Positions 8,001 to 14,652 of a stretch of 19,841 nt of DNA are shown here, piece after piece. The stretch is from JAIVJN01 sp036732565 (GTDB lineage: Bacteria; Acidobacteriota; Vicinamibacteria; Vicinamibacterales; UBA2999). The notes beneath the pieces were generated by a model that ran no database searches, was not told the DNA's origin, and was given only the letters and a program-made list of their open reading frames with translations. The stretch's first letter is position 1, and every line of letters begins with the position of its first letter. The stretch spans positions 1 through 19,841 of the forward strand of contig DAINCF010000062.1 in NCBI GenBank assembly GCA_036732565.1. The letters run 5' to 3'. A program made the translations under genes and the position numbers.

Positions 8001-8053
8001 AAGGCGTCCGCGGCCCACAGACAACAGGCGAGGAGAACACACACGCGATGCAC
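5048..8053 (-). CDS. Exported glycoside hydrolase family 2 protein (beta-galactosidase-like) with altered acid/base site
   Basis: This 1001-residue protein starts at GTG 8053; no in-frame ATG lies upstream and the ribosome binding site is weak. Residues 1-19 are a signal peptide. Residues about 25-215 form the jelly-roll sugar-binding domain (FIEFEAARQVAEVYLNGHVL), about 240-335 the Ig-like domain, and about 340-590 the TIM barrel. Residues about 615-700 resemble the DUF4982-like domain (VELFVNGRSLG), about 700-805 an Ig-like domain, and about 860-1000 a further beta-rich domain I do not recognise. GH2 enzymes cleave beta-galactosides, glucuronides or mannosides by a retaining mechanism. The likely nucleophile is Glu517 in FEGEYD. 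At the acid/base position, where most members have Asn-Glu, this protein has Asn457-Gln458 (VWEGGNQ). It may use an activated substrate or another residue, or be a non-classical member. Substrate unknown. Confidence 0.88.
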   Translation of the reverse strand: MHRVCVLLACCLWAADALAGERITLNFNPDWRFIKADPSGAHAPEFDDRSWSLISAPHTYNDVDTFDNWSTPGHRGEQLQWGGRTWYRKTFTAPAAWQGKKVFIEFEAARQVAEVYLNGHVLGVSKTGFTPFGFDLTPHLKVGAANVIAVMVDNRFMKDPLEQNQNLAQLHGEINKSIPDTIEELQADQIPWNNPHWHPAHGGLYRNVRLYITDALHVSLPLYSFLQTAGPYAYATDISPDAARVTVEVPVVNDRLSAEQVELHVSVLDAEGQEALAFNQTQRIAAGAQAAFDVGGTLRSPRLWEPDYPHVYRVRTTLRIGREIVDSTEVPLGIRAPRWDVGKGFFINGNPVKLHGWGQKATNEWPGLGAALPDWLQFYTMKLMRDAGGNFVRWGHVAGSPAQIAAGDRLGIIADQPGVDGESDTVKAAWQLRVIAFRDTVIYFRNNPSVLVWEGGNQKVSREHAQELRAIMDKHDPHGGRAYTHRRADAITAEFMDVGVGTEGGREIASLPVFEGEYDREESPRRVWDTASPPNYGYPEAAGMTYQLTSEQFAVNQVGQYVKKLGGAEHSGGANWIFSDSTSGGRVPAEVARASGEVDAVRLPKEAYYVASAMFRGDSQVHIVGHWSYPPNTKKDVFVASNADSVELFVNGRSLGTGAISDRYLFAFKDVAFEPGEIKAVASKSGKVVATQTKRTAAAPVALRLTAFTAPGGLRADGSDVALIDVEAVDAKGERVPTFEPRVDFQTGGPGVWRGGYNSGKIDSINHPSLDLEAGIARVGVRATRAPGSISVRAEAQGLKPGTVTIVSHAFAATDGLSSIMPAETPMPLPKQVPQHPAFTSAAVTSARTGANAAPMAGTFIRRYNYTGPTASIVHVEINARDGRNVYVDRDHTFKGLPEDLVGADWIQGADADQRYSAVDLIELSVKGGTIVTIAHDPRAPAPQWLATQFQPTDRTLTIDGQAMKLFTRRVEEDASLTLGSNSDAALTAANMYIVLVNASK

Positions 8054-8122
8054 TGCATTGCAGCGTACCAGATGGCCTGCGCGTGAACCTGACTGGGACC
8101 GTTACCTGGATCGAATCATCGG

Positions 8123-8140
8123 TATGTGATATCGCACGTA
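8123..8140. promoter_or_regulatory. Imperfect palindrome in the divergent GH2/asnB intergenic region
   Basis: TATGTG and CACGTA flank six bases in the 138-bp gap between the two divergent start codons. Five of the six outer pairs match. It could be an operator shared by both promoters, but no partner copy is seen in the window. I found no convincing -35/-10 pair in the gap; CATAAA at 8151-8156 is a possible -10 for asnB. Confidence 0.25.
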
Positions 8141-8191
8141 GAGACAGCGCGCATAAACAGGGATCGTCTCTCACTCCGAGGCTCGAAGCTC

Positions 8192-10111
8192 ATGTGTGGA
8201 ATCGTTGCGGCAGTATCGAAGGACGGCGGCATCCGGGCGGAAGTCGTCGGGCAGGCGACAGAGCGGTTGCGCCATCGTGGCCCGGATGCCCGTCACGTGT
8301 GGGTGTCGGCCGACGGTCGCGCCGCCCTTGGACATGCGCGGTTGAGCATCATCGATCTGGAGACCGGTGATCAGCCGATCGCCAACGAGGACGGGCGGCT
8401 CCAGATCGTCGCCAACGGTGAGCTCTACGACTTCGAGCGGATCCGCGACGGGCTCGAGCGGCGGGGGCACGTCTTCCGCACGAAGTCCGACAGCGAGATC
8501 GCGCTGCACCTCTACGAGGACCTCGGGACACGCGCCGTGCACACCCTGCGCGGCGAGTTCGCACTCGCCATCTGGGACGCGCGCGACGGCCAGCTCTTCG
8601 CCGCGCGCGACCGGTTCGGCATCAAACCGCTGTACTACACGACGCACAACGGGACCTTCTACCTCGCATCCGAGGTCAAGGCGTTTGCCGCGTTCGGCGT
8701 GCCGCTGCGATGGGATCGCGACTCGCTGTACGACATCCATTTCGTCGCCCACCCCCCCGATCGCTCGCTCTTCGCGGGTATCTACCAGCTGCCGCCCGGA
8801 TGCTGTCTGATCACGGACGGCGAGCAGGTTCGGGTGATGCCGTATTGGGACTGGGACTATCCGCGAGCGGGCACGATACCGCCTGACGCCGAGCCGCGCG
8901 AGTGGGTCGAGCGCCTCCGGAGCAGCTTCGAGGAGGCCATCCGACTGCGTTTGCGCGCGGACGTCCCGGTCGCCTGCTACTTGAGCGGCGGGATCGACTC
9001 CTGTGCGGTGCTCGGCGTCGCGTCCCAGTTGTCGCCGCAGCCGCTGCGCGCGTTCACATTGTCGTTCGACCACGCCGAGTACGACGAGGTGGCCATCGCC
9101 GAAGAGCAGGCCAAGCGATCCGGCGCGGAGTTCTGCCGGATCGACATACGCTCCGACGATCTCGCCGACCACTTCCCCGCCGCGATTTACCATGCCGAGC
9201 GCCCCTTCGTGAATGCGCACGCGGTCGCGAAGTTCATGCTCAGCCGCGCCGTGCGTGACGCGGGCATCAAAGTCGTCCTGACCGGCGAGGGCAGTGACGA
9301 AATCTTCGCCGGCTACCCGCACTTCCGACGTGACCAGGTCCTGTACGGCACCAACGGCCATCGTCCCGAGGACAAGGCGCGACTCCTCGAGGAGCTCGAG
9401 GCGGCCAACGTGTCGTCAGCCGGGATGCTGCTGCCGCAAGGGTCGACGATGCTGGAGAGCGTCAAGCGTGTGCTGGGGTTCGTGCCGTCCCACTTGGAGT
9501 CGTGGGCGCAGATCGGTCACGGCCTCTTGCGCCTGGTCACCGACGACTTCGTCGCGTCGTACGCCGGACGCGACACGCATCGCATTCTCCTCAACTGCCT
9601 CGACGTCGAGCGGCAGCTCACAGGACGCGACGTCGTCAACCAGTCCCTCTACATCTGGGACAAGACGATGCTGCCGAACTACGTGCTGAGCAACCTGGGC
9701 GACAGGATGGAGATGGCGCACTCGGTCGAAGGGCGGCTGCCGTTCCTCGATCACCACGTGGTCGAGGAGGCGGCGCGGATGCCAGTGTCGATGAAGATTC
9801 ACGGCATGACCGAGAAGTACGTGCTGCGCGAAGCCGCGCGGCCCGTGCTCATCGATACCGTCTACGCGCGGCAGAAGCACCCGTTCATGTCGCCGCCGGC
9901 GACGTTACAGACCGATGGCAAGCTGTACACGTTCTTTCAGGACACGCTCCGCAGCGGTCTGCTCGACGGACCTGGCATTTACGATCGCGCAAAGGTGCAG
10001 GCCTATCTCGACGCGGTGCCCTCGATGGATCGCGCTGGACGCGGGCGCGCGGACGCCGCACTGACATGGATGACTGGTCTCTGCCTGGTAAGCGATCAGC
10101 TGGGCATGTAG
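8192..10111 (+). CDS. asnB: Asparagine synthetase, glutamine-hydrolysing (AsnB type)
   Basis: The start is ATG 8192, not the longer reading from 8126, because the mature N-terminal nucleophile Cys2 must follow the initiator Met (MCGIVAA). GAGG lies 10 nt upstream. The protein has 639 residues. Residues 2 to about 215 are the class II glutaminase domain with Arg50, Asn75-Gly76-Glu77 and Asp100 in the expected places. Residues about 235-620 are the ATP-pyrophosphatase synthetase domain with P-loop SGGIDS at 265-270. It transfers glutamine amide nitrogen to aspartate using ATP, in the cytoplasm. Related enzymes amidate cell-surface or natural-product substrates, but no partner genes of that kind are adjacent. 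The gene stands alone and converges on the PHP gene 19 bp away; its TAG stop lies in a palindromic repeat. Confidence 0.92.
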   Translation: MCGIVAAVSKDGGIRAEVVGQATERLRHRGPDARHVWVSADGRAALGHARLSIIDLETGDQPIANEDGRLQIVANGELYDFERIRDGLERRGHVFRTKSDSEIALHLYEDLGTRAVHTLRGEFALAIWDARDGQLFAARDRFGIKPLYYTTHNGTFYLASEVKAFAAFGVPLRWDRDSLYDIHFVAHPPDRSLFAGIYQLPPGCCLITDGEQVRVMPYWDWDYPRAGTIPPDAEPREWVERLRSSFEEAIRLRLRADVPVACYLSGGIDSCAVLGVASQLSPQPLRAFTLSFDHAEYDEVAIAEEQAKRSGAEFCRIDIRSDDLADHFPAAIYHAERPFVNAHAVAKFMLSRAVRDAGIKVVLTGEGSDEIFAGYPHFRRDQVLYGTNGHRPEDKARLLEELEAANVSSAGMLLPQGSTMLESVKRVLGFVPSHLESWAQIGHGLLRLVTDDFVASYAGRDTHRILLNCLDVERQLTGRDVVNQSLYIWDKTMLPNYVLSNLGDRMEMAHSVEGRLPFLDHHVVEEAARMPVSMKIHGMTEKYVLREAARPVLIDTVYARQKHPFMSPPATLQTDGKLYTFFQDTLRSGLLDGPGIYDRAKVQAYLDAVPSMDRAGRGRADAALTWMTGLCLVSDQLGM

Positions 10112-10134
10112 GGCGGTTCTCGAACCGCCCCTAC
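10108..10134. repeat. GTAG-bounded palindromic repeat between convergent asnB and PHP genes
   Basis: GGGCGGTTC (10111-10119) and GAACCGCCC (10122-10130) form a perfect 9-bp stem with a 2-nt loop. Outer GTA/TAC bases pair around one bulged C, so the element starts GTAG and ends CTAC. This resembles REP elements mobilised by RAYT transposases. The outer TAG of each side supplies the stop codon for each of the two converging genes. It can act as a bidirectional terminator. Confidence 0.75.
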
Positions 10135-10931
10135 GAGACGCGACGGGACGCCCACTCGAGCAGGAAATCGACGGGCCAATAGTTGATCACGCGCTCGCGC
10201 GGAATCTGGGCGAGCCGCGCGTGCGCTATTGCGGTCTCGGCGAATACCCATTCGTCCGCGGCGTGGGCGTCGCTGTCCAGCGCGAAGATGCAGCCGGCAT
10301 CGAGGGCGCGGCCGGCCAACTGATGATCGATGTCCTGACGCCGCGGATCGCCATCGATTTCGATCGCCACGGTGGAGCGCGCGGCGGCCGCGAAGATGCG
10401 GTCCCAGTCGGCGTACAAGCCGGGCCGGACGCCCCGCTTGCGTCCGCGCGGATGCCCGAGGATGTGCACCGCCTTCATCCGTACCACCTTCAGCAGGCGC
10501 TGCGTCTGATCCGCCGACGACCGCAGCTCGGAATGCGGCGCCGCCACGACCAGCTCGCAGCGGCGGCGCTCCTCGAGCGTCATGTCCAAGGCGCCATTGG
10601 TGAGGATGTTCGCTTCGATCCCCTTGAGCAGCCGAAACTGCCCGGCGTAGATGTCGTTGAGACGATCGATTTCGCGATGCTGCTGTTCCAACCGCTCCAT
10701 CGAGACGCCGCCCGCGATCGGCAAGCCGTACGAATGATCGGTTACGGCCGAGTACTCATAGCCGCGCCCGATGCCGGTCTTGACGATCTCCTCCAGCGTC
10801 TGATGGCCATCGCTGTAGGTCGAATGCATTTGCAGATCGCCACGGTAGTCCTTCAACGAGATGCCACGCAGTCGGCGGTCCTTCAGAGCCGCGAGGACCT
10901 CCGCCCTGCTGAGAAACGTGTCGCGTGGCAT
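10131..10931 (-). CDS. Stand-alone PHP-domain phosphoesterase (DNA polymerase X C-terminal domain type)
   Basis: The 266-residue protein from ATG 10931 is a single PHP metallo-hydrolase domain. The motifs in order are DLQMHSTYSDG (His36, Asp41), AVTDHS (Asp65, His66), KGIEANI (Glu106), APHSEL (His133), ILGHPRG (His160), IEIDGDPRRQDI, and DSDAH (Asp221, His223). Gln34 replaces the first His of the common HxH motif; from memory this also occurs in PHP domains at the end of bacterial PolX, and the spacing of the other motifs fits that group best. In PolX this domain gives 3'-5' exonuclease or phosphatase activity on DNA. Here no polymerase part is attached; only a short N-terminal helix (SRAEVLAAL) precedes it. 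It follows the small barrel gene by 34 bp, probably in one transcript. Its substrate is unproven. Confidence 0.82.
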   Translation of the reverse strand: MPRDTFLSRAEVLAALKDRRLRGISLKDYRGDLQMHSTYSDGHQTLEEIVKTGIGRGYEYSAVTDHSYGLPIAGGVSMERLEQQHREIDRLNDIYAGQFRLLKGIEANILTNGALDMTLEERRRCELVVAAPHSELRSSADQTQRLLKVVRMKAVHILGHPRGRKRGVRPGLYADWDRIFAAAARSTVAIEIDGDPRRQDIDHQLAGRALDAGCIFALDSDAHAADEWVFAETAIAHARLAQIPRERVINYWPVDFLLEWASRRVS

Positions 10932-10965
10932 TCGGCGATGGGAGGGTCGGCGGCGTCAGGCTTCG

Positions 10966-11268
10966 TCAGGCTTCGATCGTGTAGATCTCGCGCCGCCCAT
11001 GGTCAACCAGGTCGTGATAGCCCTTCATGACCTCCTCGAACTTCTTCATTTGCTCGGGGTTGCCCTGCCCCATGTTCATGAAGGCCTCGAGGCTTGGCAC
11101 CTCGAACTCCGACACCACGGTCCAGAAACGCTCGGCCGACACGTCGGTCATGATTCGCAACTTCCCCATCCCCATCTCATCGCTCAGTTTGGCCATCTGG
11201 TGGAGCTTGCCAACCATTGGCCGAACCTTCCCCGGCTTGCAGTACATGATGTCGCGGATGAGCAGCAT
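10966..11268 (-). CDS. Small NIPSNAP/ABM-like dimeric alpha-beta barrel protein
   Basis: The 100-residue protein starts at ATG 11268 with a strong AAGGAG site 6 nt upstream. The pattern is strand, helix, strand, strand, helix, strand: MLLIRDIMYCKPGKV, then a helix with Met/Lys, then KLRIMTDV, FWTVVSEFEV, a helix with PEQMKKFEEVM, and REIYTIEA. This suits the ferredoxin-like fold of NIPSNAP or antibiotic-biosynthesis-monooxygenase relatives. No catalytic residue can be named. There is no signal peptide, so it is cytoplasmic. It is probably the first gene of a transcript with the PHP gene. A 10-bp tandem duplication covers its stop codon. Confidence 0.65.
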   Translation of the reverse strand: MLLIRDIMYCKPGKVRPMVGKLHQMAKLSDEMGMGKLRIMTDVSAERFWTVVSEFEVPSLEAFMNMGQGNPEQMKKFEEVMKGYHDLVDHGRREIYTIEA

Positions 11269-11335
11269 GGTCTTCTCCTTATTCGGACAACAATACGCGA
11301 TAGTTCGGTGTTCGGGTCACTCATGAGGAGACACC

Positions 11336-11482
11336 ATGCTGACGATTCCCGGTCTGCTGATCATCCTGGCATTCGTGTTCGCCGTGTTGTCCCTGATGGG
11401 ACGGATGGGCGCGGCCGTGCCGGTCTTCGTGCTCGCCCTCGAGCGCCTCTATTCGGTGGTGATGATCGGATTGATCCGGTAG
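11336..11482 (+). CDS. Small single-span membrane peptide (48 residues)
   Basis: ATG 11336 is preceded by GAGGAG with a 5- to 6-nt gap, one of the best ribosome binding sites in the window, and the frame ends with TAG at 11482. The sequence begins MLTIPGLLIILAFVFAVLSL, one hydrophobic segment (residues 3-20), followed by a Gly/Ala-rich amphipathic half (VFVLALERLYSVVMIGLIR). It is divergent from the small barrel gene with only 67 bp between start codons. I recognise no family. Possible roles include a small membrane-embedded regulator, but nothing in the sequence decides this. Confidence 0.55.
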   Translation: MLTIPGLLIILAFVFAVLSLMGRMGAAVPVFVLALERLYSVVMIGLIR

Positions 11483-11627
11483 AACGGCCGACCCCGATAT
11501 CACGTCAGCTGCGCGATTCGACCCACAGGTTTCCGAAGGCAACACAGATGGCACAGATATGAGCCGGCGGCGCTCTACTGGTGAGGCTCGAATCTCCAGA
11601 GTCGCCTCGTTTTCGCGCGGCCTCAGC

Positions 11628-11664
11628 TACAATGCTGGGCTCGCAAGCTGAATAGCCTTGCGAG
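11628..11664 (+). promoter_or_regulatory. Leader of the urate operon: possible -10 element and an 8-bp inverted repeat
   Basis: TACAAT (11628-11633) is a good -10 candidate, though the matching -35 is weak. Just downstream, CTCGCAAG (11640-11647) and CTTGCGAG (11657-11664) form a perfect 8-bp inverted repeat with a 9-nt loop, ending 5 nt before ATG 11670. It could be an operator for a purine- or allantoin-responsive repressor, or an RNA hairpin covering the ribosome binding region. Nothing else is evident in 11483-11669. Confidence 0.4.
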
Positions 11665-11669
11665 CGTCG

Positions 11670-12164
11670 ATGACCCTGGCCGATCTCAACGCCTCCGATC
11701 GTGATGGCTTCGTGAACGCCCTCGGTTGGATCTTCGAAGGTTCGCCCTGGGTGGCGGAACGTGCGTGGGCGCGCCGGCCGTTTGCCTCGACCACCGCGCT
11801 GCACGCCGCGATGCATGCGGAGATGGCGGCGGCCGATCGTGATGAACAGCTGGCGCTGTTGCGCGCCCACCCGGATCTCGGCGCCCGGGTGCGCATGAGC
11901 GCCTCGTCGACGAGCGAACAAGCGGGCGCGGGCCTCGATCGGATGACCGTGGCTGACGTCGAACGGCTGCAGCACCTGAACGCGGCGTATCGGGAGAAAT
12001 TCGGCTTCCCGTTCCTCTTCGCCGTGCGCGGCAGCACCACGCGCGACGTGCTCGAGGCGCTGGATCGACGATTGTCCGCGTCCATCGAGGCGGAGTTTGC
12101 CGAAGCATTGCAGCAGGTCTCGCGCATAGCCGCGTTCCGCCTGAGCGACTGCATCGCAGGGTGA
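11670..12164 (+). CDS. uraD: OHCU decarboxylase
   Basis: This enzyme converts 2-oxo-4-hydroxy-4-carboxy-5-ureidoimidazoline to S-allantoin, the third step of uricolysis. ATG 11670 is preferred over TTG 11658; it gives 164 residues, a normal length. The all-helical fold shows the family motifs: ALGWIFEGSPWVAERAW (18-34), RAHPDLG with catalytic His67-Pro68, TSEQAGAGL with Glu83, FPFLFAVRG (113-121), and Arg157 near the C-terminus. It is the first gene of the six-gene urate operon and lies 10 bp before the uricase gene. In some Bacillus this enzyme is fused to uricase; here the two are separate but adjacent. The ribosome binding site is weak. Confidence 0.93.
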   Translation: MTLADLNASDRDGFVNALGWIFEGSPWVAERAWARRPFASTTALHAAMHAEMAAADRDEQLALLRAHPDLGARVRMSASSTSEQAGAGLDRMTVADVERLQHLNAAYREKFGFPFLFAVRGSTTRDVLEALDRRLSASIEAEFAEALQQVSRIAAFRLSDCIAG

Positions 12165-12174
12165 GGAGCATTGC

Positions 12175-13023
12175 ATGGAGCAGTTCGCCAGCGGATGGAA
12201 GCGGAACTACTACGGCAAGGGCGACGTCATCGTCTATCGGCTGCGGCGCGACGGCAAGACGCCGGCGGGCGCCAGCCCGGTGTTCGGCGCGAACGTGTTG
12301 ATGCTGGTATACGGCGACGCGTTCTGGCCCACCTACACCGTTGGTGACAACACCGGCCTCGTCGCCACCGATTCGATGAAGAACTTCATTCAGCGGGAGA
12401 CCATGGCGTTCGATGGCGACGATCTCGAGGGCCTGTGCCGGTTTCTGGGAGAGAAGTTCCTGAGCACGTACACACAGGCGGACGGCATTCAGATGTCCGC
12501 GACGGAGATTCCATACGAAGACCTGGGTGGCGGGATGGCGTTCAGCCCGACGGGACCCGCACGGGCGCATGCGCGGATTGAGATCGGGCGCGAGGGCATC
12601 ATCGAAGCGGCGTCAGGGATTCGAGGATTCCAACTTCTACGCCTGGGAGGCAGCGCGTTCTCCGGCTTCGTTCGCGATCAGTACACCACCTTGCCGGACA
12701 TCACGAATCGGCCGCTCCACATGTGGCTCGACTTGGAGTGGCGCTATGTCGAGCATGGGTCCGCGTTCAACGCCGGACGAGTCGCGTCGGACGTACGGCA
12801 GATCGTGGCCGACGTGTTCCAGCGGTTCGAATCGGGAAGCATTCAGCAGGTGATCTACCAGATGGGTACGAGGATGCTCGAGGCGATTCCGGTCATCGCC
12901 GAGGTGCACCTGGAAGCCCACAACCGCACCTGGGATACCGTCACCGAGCGAGGTGACGAGGTCGGCGTCTACACCGATGCGCGACCACCGTACGGCTGCC
13001 TTGGCTTGCGGCTAACCAGGTAA
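12175..13023 (+). CDS. pucL: Urate oxidase (cofactor-free uricase)
   Basis: It oxidises urate with O2 to 5-hydroxyisourate and H2O2. The 282-residue protein from ATG 12175 has a GAGGAG site 7 nt upstream. The family's catalytic residues are visible by comparison with the Aspergillus enzyme: Lys15 in YGKGDV, Thr65 in LVATDSMKN, Phe162 and Arg167 in AFSGFVRDQYTTLP, Gln224 in SIQQVIYQM, and His249 in EVHLEAHN. Two T-fold modules are expected, the second beginning near residue 145. It sits between uraD and uraH, the genes whose products process its unstable product. The H2O2 formed would need a catalase, and none is in the window. It is cytoplasmic, with no signal peptide. Confidence 0.95.
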   Translation: MEQFASGWKRNYYGKGDVIVYRLRRDGKTPAGASPVFGANVLMLVYGDAFWPTYTVGDNTGLVATDSMKNFIQRETMAFDGDDLEGLCRFLGEKFLSTYTQADGIQMSATEIPYEDLGGGMAFSPTGPARAHARIEIGREGIIEAASGIRGFQLLRLGGSAFSGFVRDQYTTLPDITNRPLHMWLDLEWRYVEHGSAFNAGRVASDVRQIVADVFQRFESGSIQQVIYQMGTRMLEAIPVIAEVHLEAHNRTWDTVTERGDEVGVYTDARPPYGCLGLRLTR

Positions 13024-13027
13024 CGAC

Positions 13028-13381
13028 ATGGCACGCCTGTCGACCCATGTGCTGGATCTCGCGCGCGGCGGCGCCGCTGCGGACATGCGCATCGAGCTGC
13101 ATCTGATTGACGAGAGCGGTCGTCGGCTCATCGCAGAGACCGTCACCAACGCCGACGGTCGCACCGATGCGCCGCTGGTGTCGGGCGAGCGCCTCGAGCC
13201 CGGTGTCTACGAGCTCACTTTTCATGCCGGCGACTACTACCGACGCGCCGGTGTGGCGCTGACGAACCCGCCGTTCCTGGACGCGATCGTCGTCCGGGTC
13301 GGCGTCGCGGACGCGTCCGGGACGTATCATGTGCCGCTGCTTCTCTCGCCCTACGGCTACAGCACCTACCGAGGCACGTGA
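13028..13381 (+). CDS. uraH: 5-Hydroxyisourate hydrolase (transthyretin-like)
   Basis: It hydrolyses 5-hydroxyisourate to OHCU. The 117-residue protein from ATG 13028 is a single transthyretin-like beta-sandwich. Active-site signatures are LSTHVLD (His7), TNADGRTD (Arg45), TYHVPLLLSPYGYSTY (His101) and the C-terminal tetrapeptide YRGT, where most members end YRGS. It starts 4 bp after the uricase stop, and its TGA stop overlaps the next start (TGATG), so translation is likely coupled in both directions. Length is typical. No signal peptide is present, so it is probably cytoplasmic, unlike the periplasmic form found in some enterobacteria. Confidence 0.95.
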   Translation: MARLSTHVLDLARGGAAADMRIELHLIDESGRRLIAETVTNADGRTDAPLVSGERLEPGVYELTFHAGDYYRRAGVALTNPPFLDAIVVRVGVADASGTYHVPLLLSPYGYSTYRGT

Positions 13382-14652
13382 TGCTGATCGCGAAGGCCCG
13401 TGAGGTGATCGAGGTCTGCCGGCAGCTGGCGACCTATTCCGAAGAACCTGGATTCACGACACGGACCTTTCTTTCGCCGCCGATGCGCGACGTGCACGCG
13501 CATCTCAGCGAGTGGATGCGGCGCGCGGGGATGACCGTCGACGTCGACGCCGCGGGCAATCTTCGCGGCCTCTATGCCGGCCAGCAGGATTCCTCGCCGC
13601 GACTGCTCATCGGTTCGCATCTGGACAGCGTGCCGAATGCCGGGGCGTTCGATGGTACCGTCGGCGTCGCGCTCGGCGTCGCGCTGGTGGAGCTCCTCGA
13701 CGGCCGCCGCCTGCCCTTTGCAATCGAGGTGCTTGGATTCTCTGAAGAAGAGGGCGTGCGCTTCGGCATCCCCTTCCTCGGCAGTCGCGCGCTGGTCGGG
13801 ACGCTCGACGAGGGCCTGCTCGACCGGCGTGACGCCAACGGCATCTCGATACGACAGGCCATGGTTGACTTCGGGCTCGATCCCACGCGGCTCGCGCAGG
13901 CGCGCGCCGACCGCGGCGTGGGTTATGTCGAGTTTCACATCGAACAGGGGCCGGTGCTCGACTCACTGTCGCTGCCGCTCGGCGTGGTGACCGCGATCGT
14001 GGGACAGACACGCGTCGATCTGACGTTCACGGGCGCCGCCAATCATGCGGGGACGACGCCGATGACCGCGCGCCGCGATGCCCTCGCCGCCGCCGCCGAG
14101 TGGATTTCGCTGGTCGAAGAGGAGGCGCGTCGTGAGCCTGGCCTCGTCGCCACGGTCGGCCGCCTCGACGTGACACCGGGCGCCACCAACGTCGTGCCCG
14201 GACGCGCGACGGCGAGCCTCGATGTCCGTCATCGTGACGACACGACCCGGACGTCAGCGGTCACGCGCCTGCTCTCCGCCGCGCAGGCGGTGGCCGCGAG
14301 ACGCGACATCGAGGTCGATACACGCGTGCGACTCGATCAGACGACGGTCCCGATGGATGCCTCGCTGTCCGCCCGAATGGCTCGAGCCGTCGAACAGAGC
14401 GGCTCGCCGCTGCACCGGATGTCGAGCGGCGCGGGCCACGACGCGATGGTCCTGGCGCCGCACCTTCCCGTTGCGATGCTCTTCGTCCGGAGTCCTGGAG
14501 GCATCAGCCATCACCCGGACGAGCACGTGCACGAAGACGATGTGGCCGCGGCGCTCGCCGTGGGCCAATGCCTGCTCGACGATCTCGCCGAACAGCTCGC
14601 CCTGAGCGAGGCCAAGGCGGAACCGTCGGCCGAGTCGAAGCGCCATGACTGA
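13381..14652 (+). CDS. allC: Allantoate amidohydrolase (M20 metallopeptidase family)
   Basis: It hydrolyses allantoate to ureidoglycine, CO2 and ammonia. ATG 13381 overlaps the uraH stop by one base; 423 residues. Binuclear metal ligands are visible: His80 in GSHLDS, Asp91 in FDGTVG, Glu123-Glu124 in SEEEGVRF, His186 in FHIEQGP, and the late His of SHHPDEHV. NHAGTTPM (221-228) is in the dimerisation lid domain. The same family includes N-carbamoyl-amino acid hydrolases, and sequence alone by eye does not separate them. Its position between uraH and allantoinase decides for allantoate. The C-terminal tail overlaps allB by 8 bp and is charged and variable. Confidence 0.9.
   Translation: MLIAKAREVIEVCRQLATYSEEPGFTTRTFLSPPMRDVHAHLSEWMRRAGMTVDVDAAGNLRGLYAGQQDSSPRLLIGSHLDSVPNAGAFDGTVGVALGVALVELLDGRRLPFAIEVLGFSEEEGVRFGIPFLGSRALVGTLDEGLLDRRDANGISIRQAMVDFGLDPTRLAQARADRGVGYVEFHIEQGPVLDSLSLPLGVVTAIVGQTRVDLTFTGAANHAGTTPMTARRDALAAAAEWISLVEEEARREPGLVATVGRLDVTPGATNVVPGRATASLDVRHRDDTTRTSAVTRLLSAAQAVAARRDIEVDTRVRLDQTTVPMDASLSARMARAVEQSGSPLHRMSSGAGHDAMVLAPHLPVAMLFVRSPGGISHHPDEHVHEDDVAAALAVGQCLLDDLAEQLALSEAKAEPSAESKRHD

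Noticed and set aside
6176..8086. 636-codon open frame on the plus strand opposite the GH2 gene
   Set aside because: It is the complement of a strongly supported GH2 gene; its translation is Arg/Val/Leu-rich without recognisable motifs, as expected from GC-rich third positions.
8086..8098. GTGAACC half-site resembling the IclR operator arm upstream of the GH2 gene
   Set aside because: The opposite arm is absent at either 3- or 4-nt spacing, so a single 7-mer is not evidence of a site.
8171..9361. 396-codon minus-strand frame opposite asnB
   Set aside because: It shadows the glutaminase and synthetase domains of asnB, whose motifs are intact; no independent motif or ribosome binding site.
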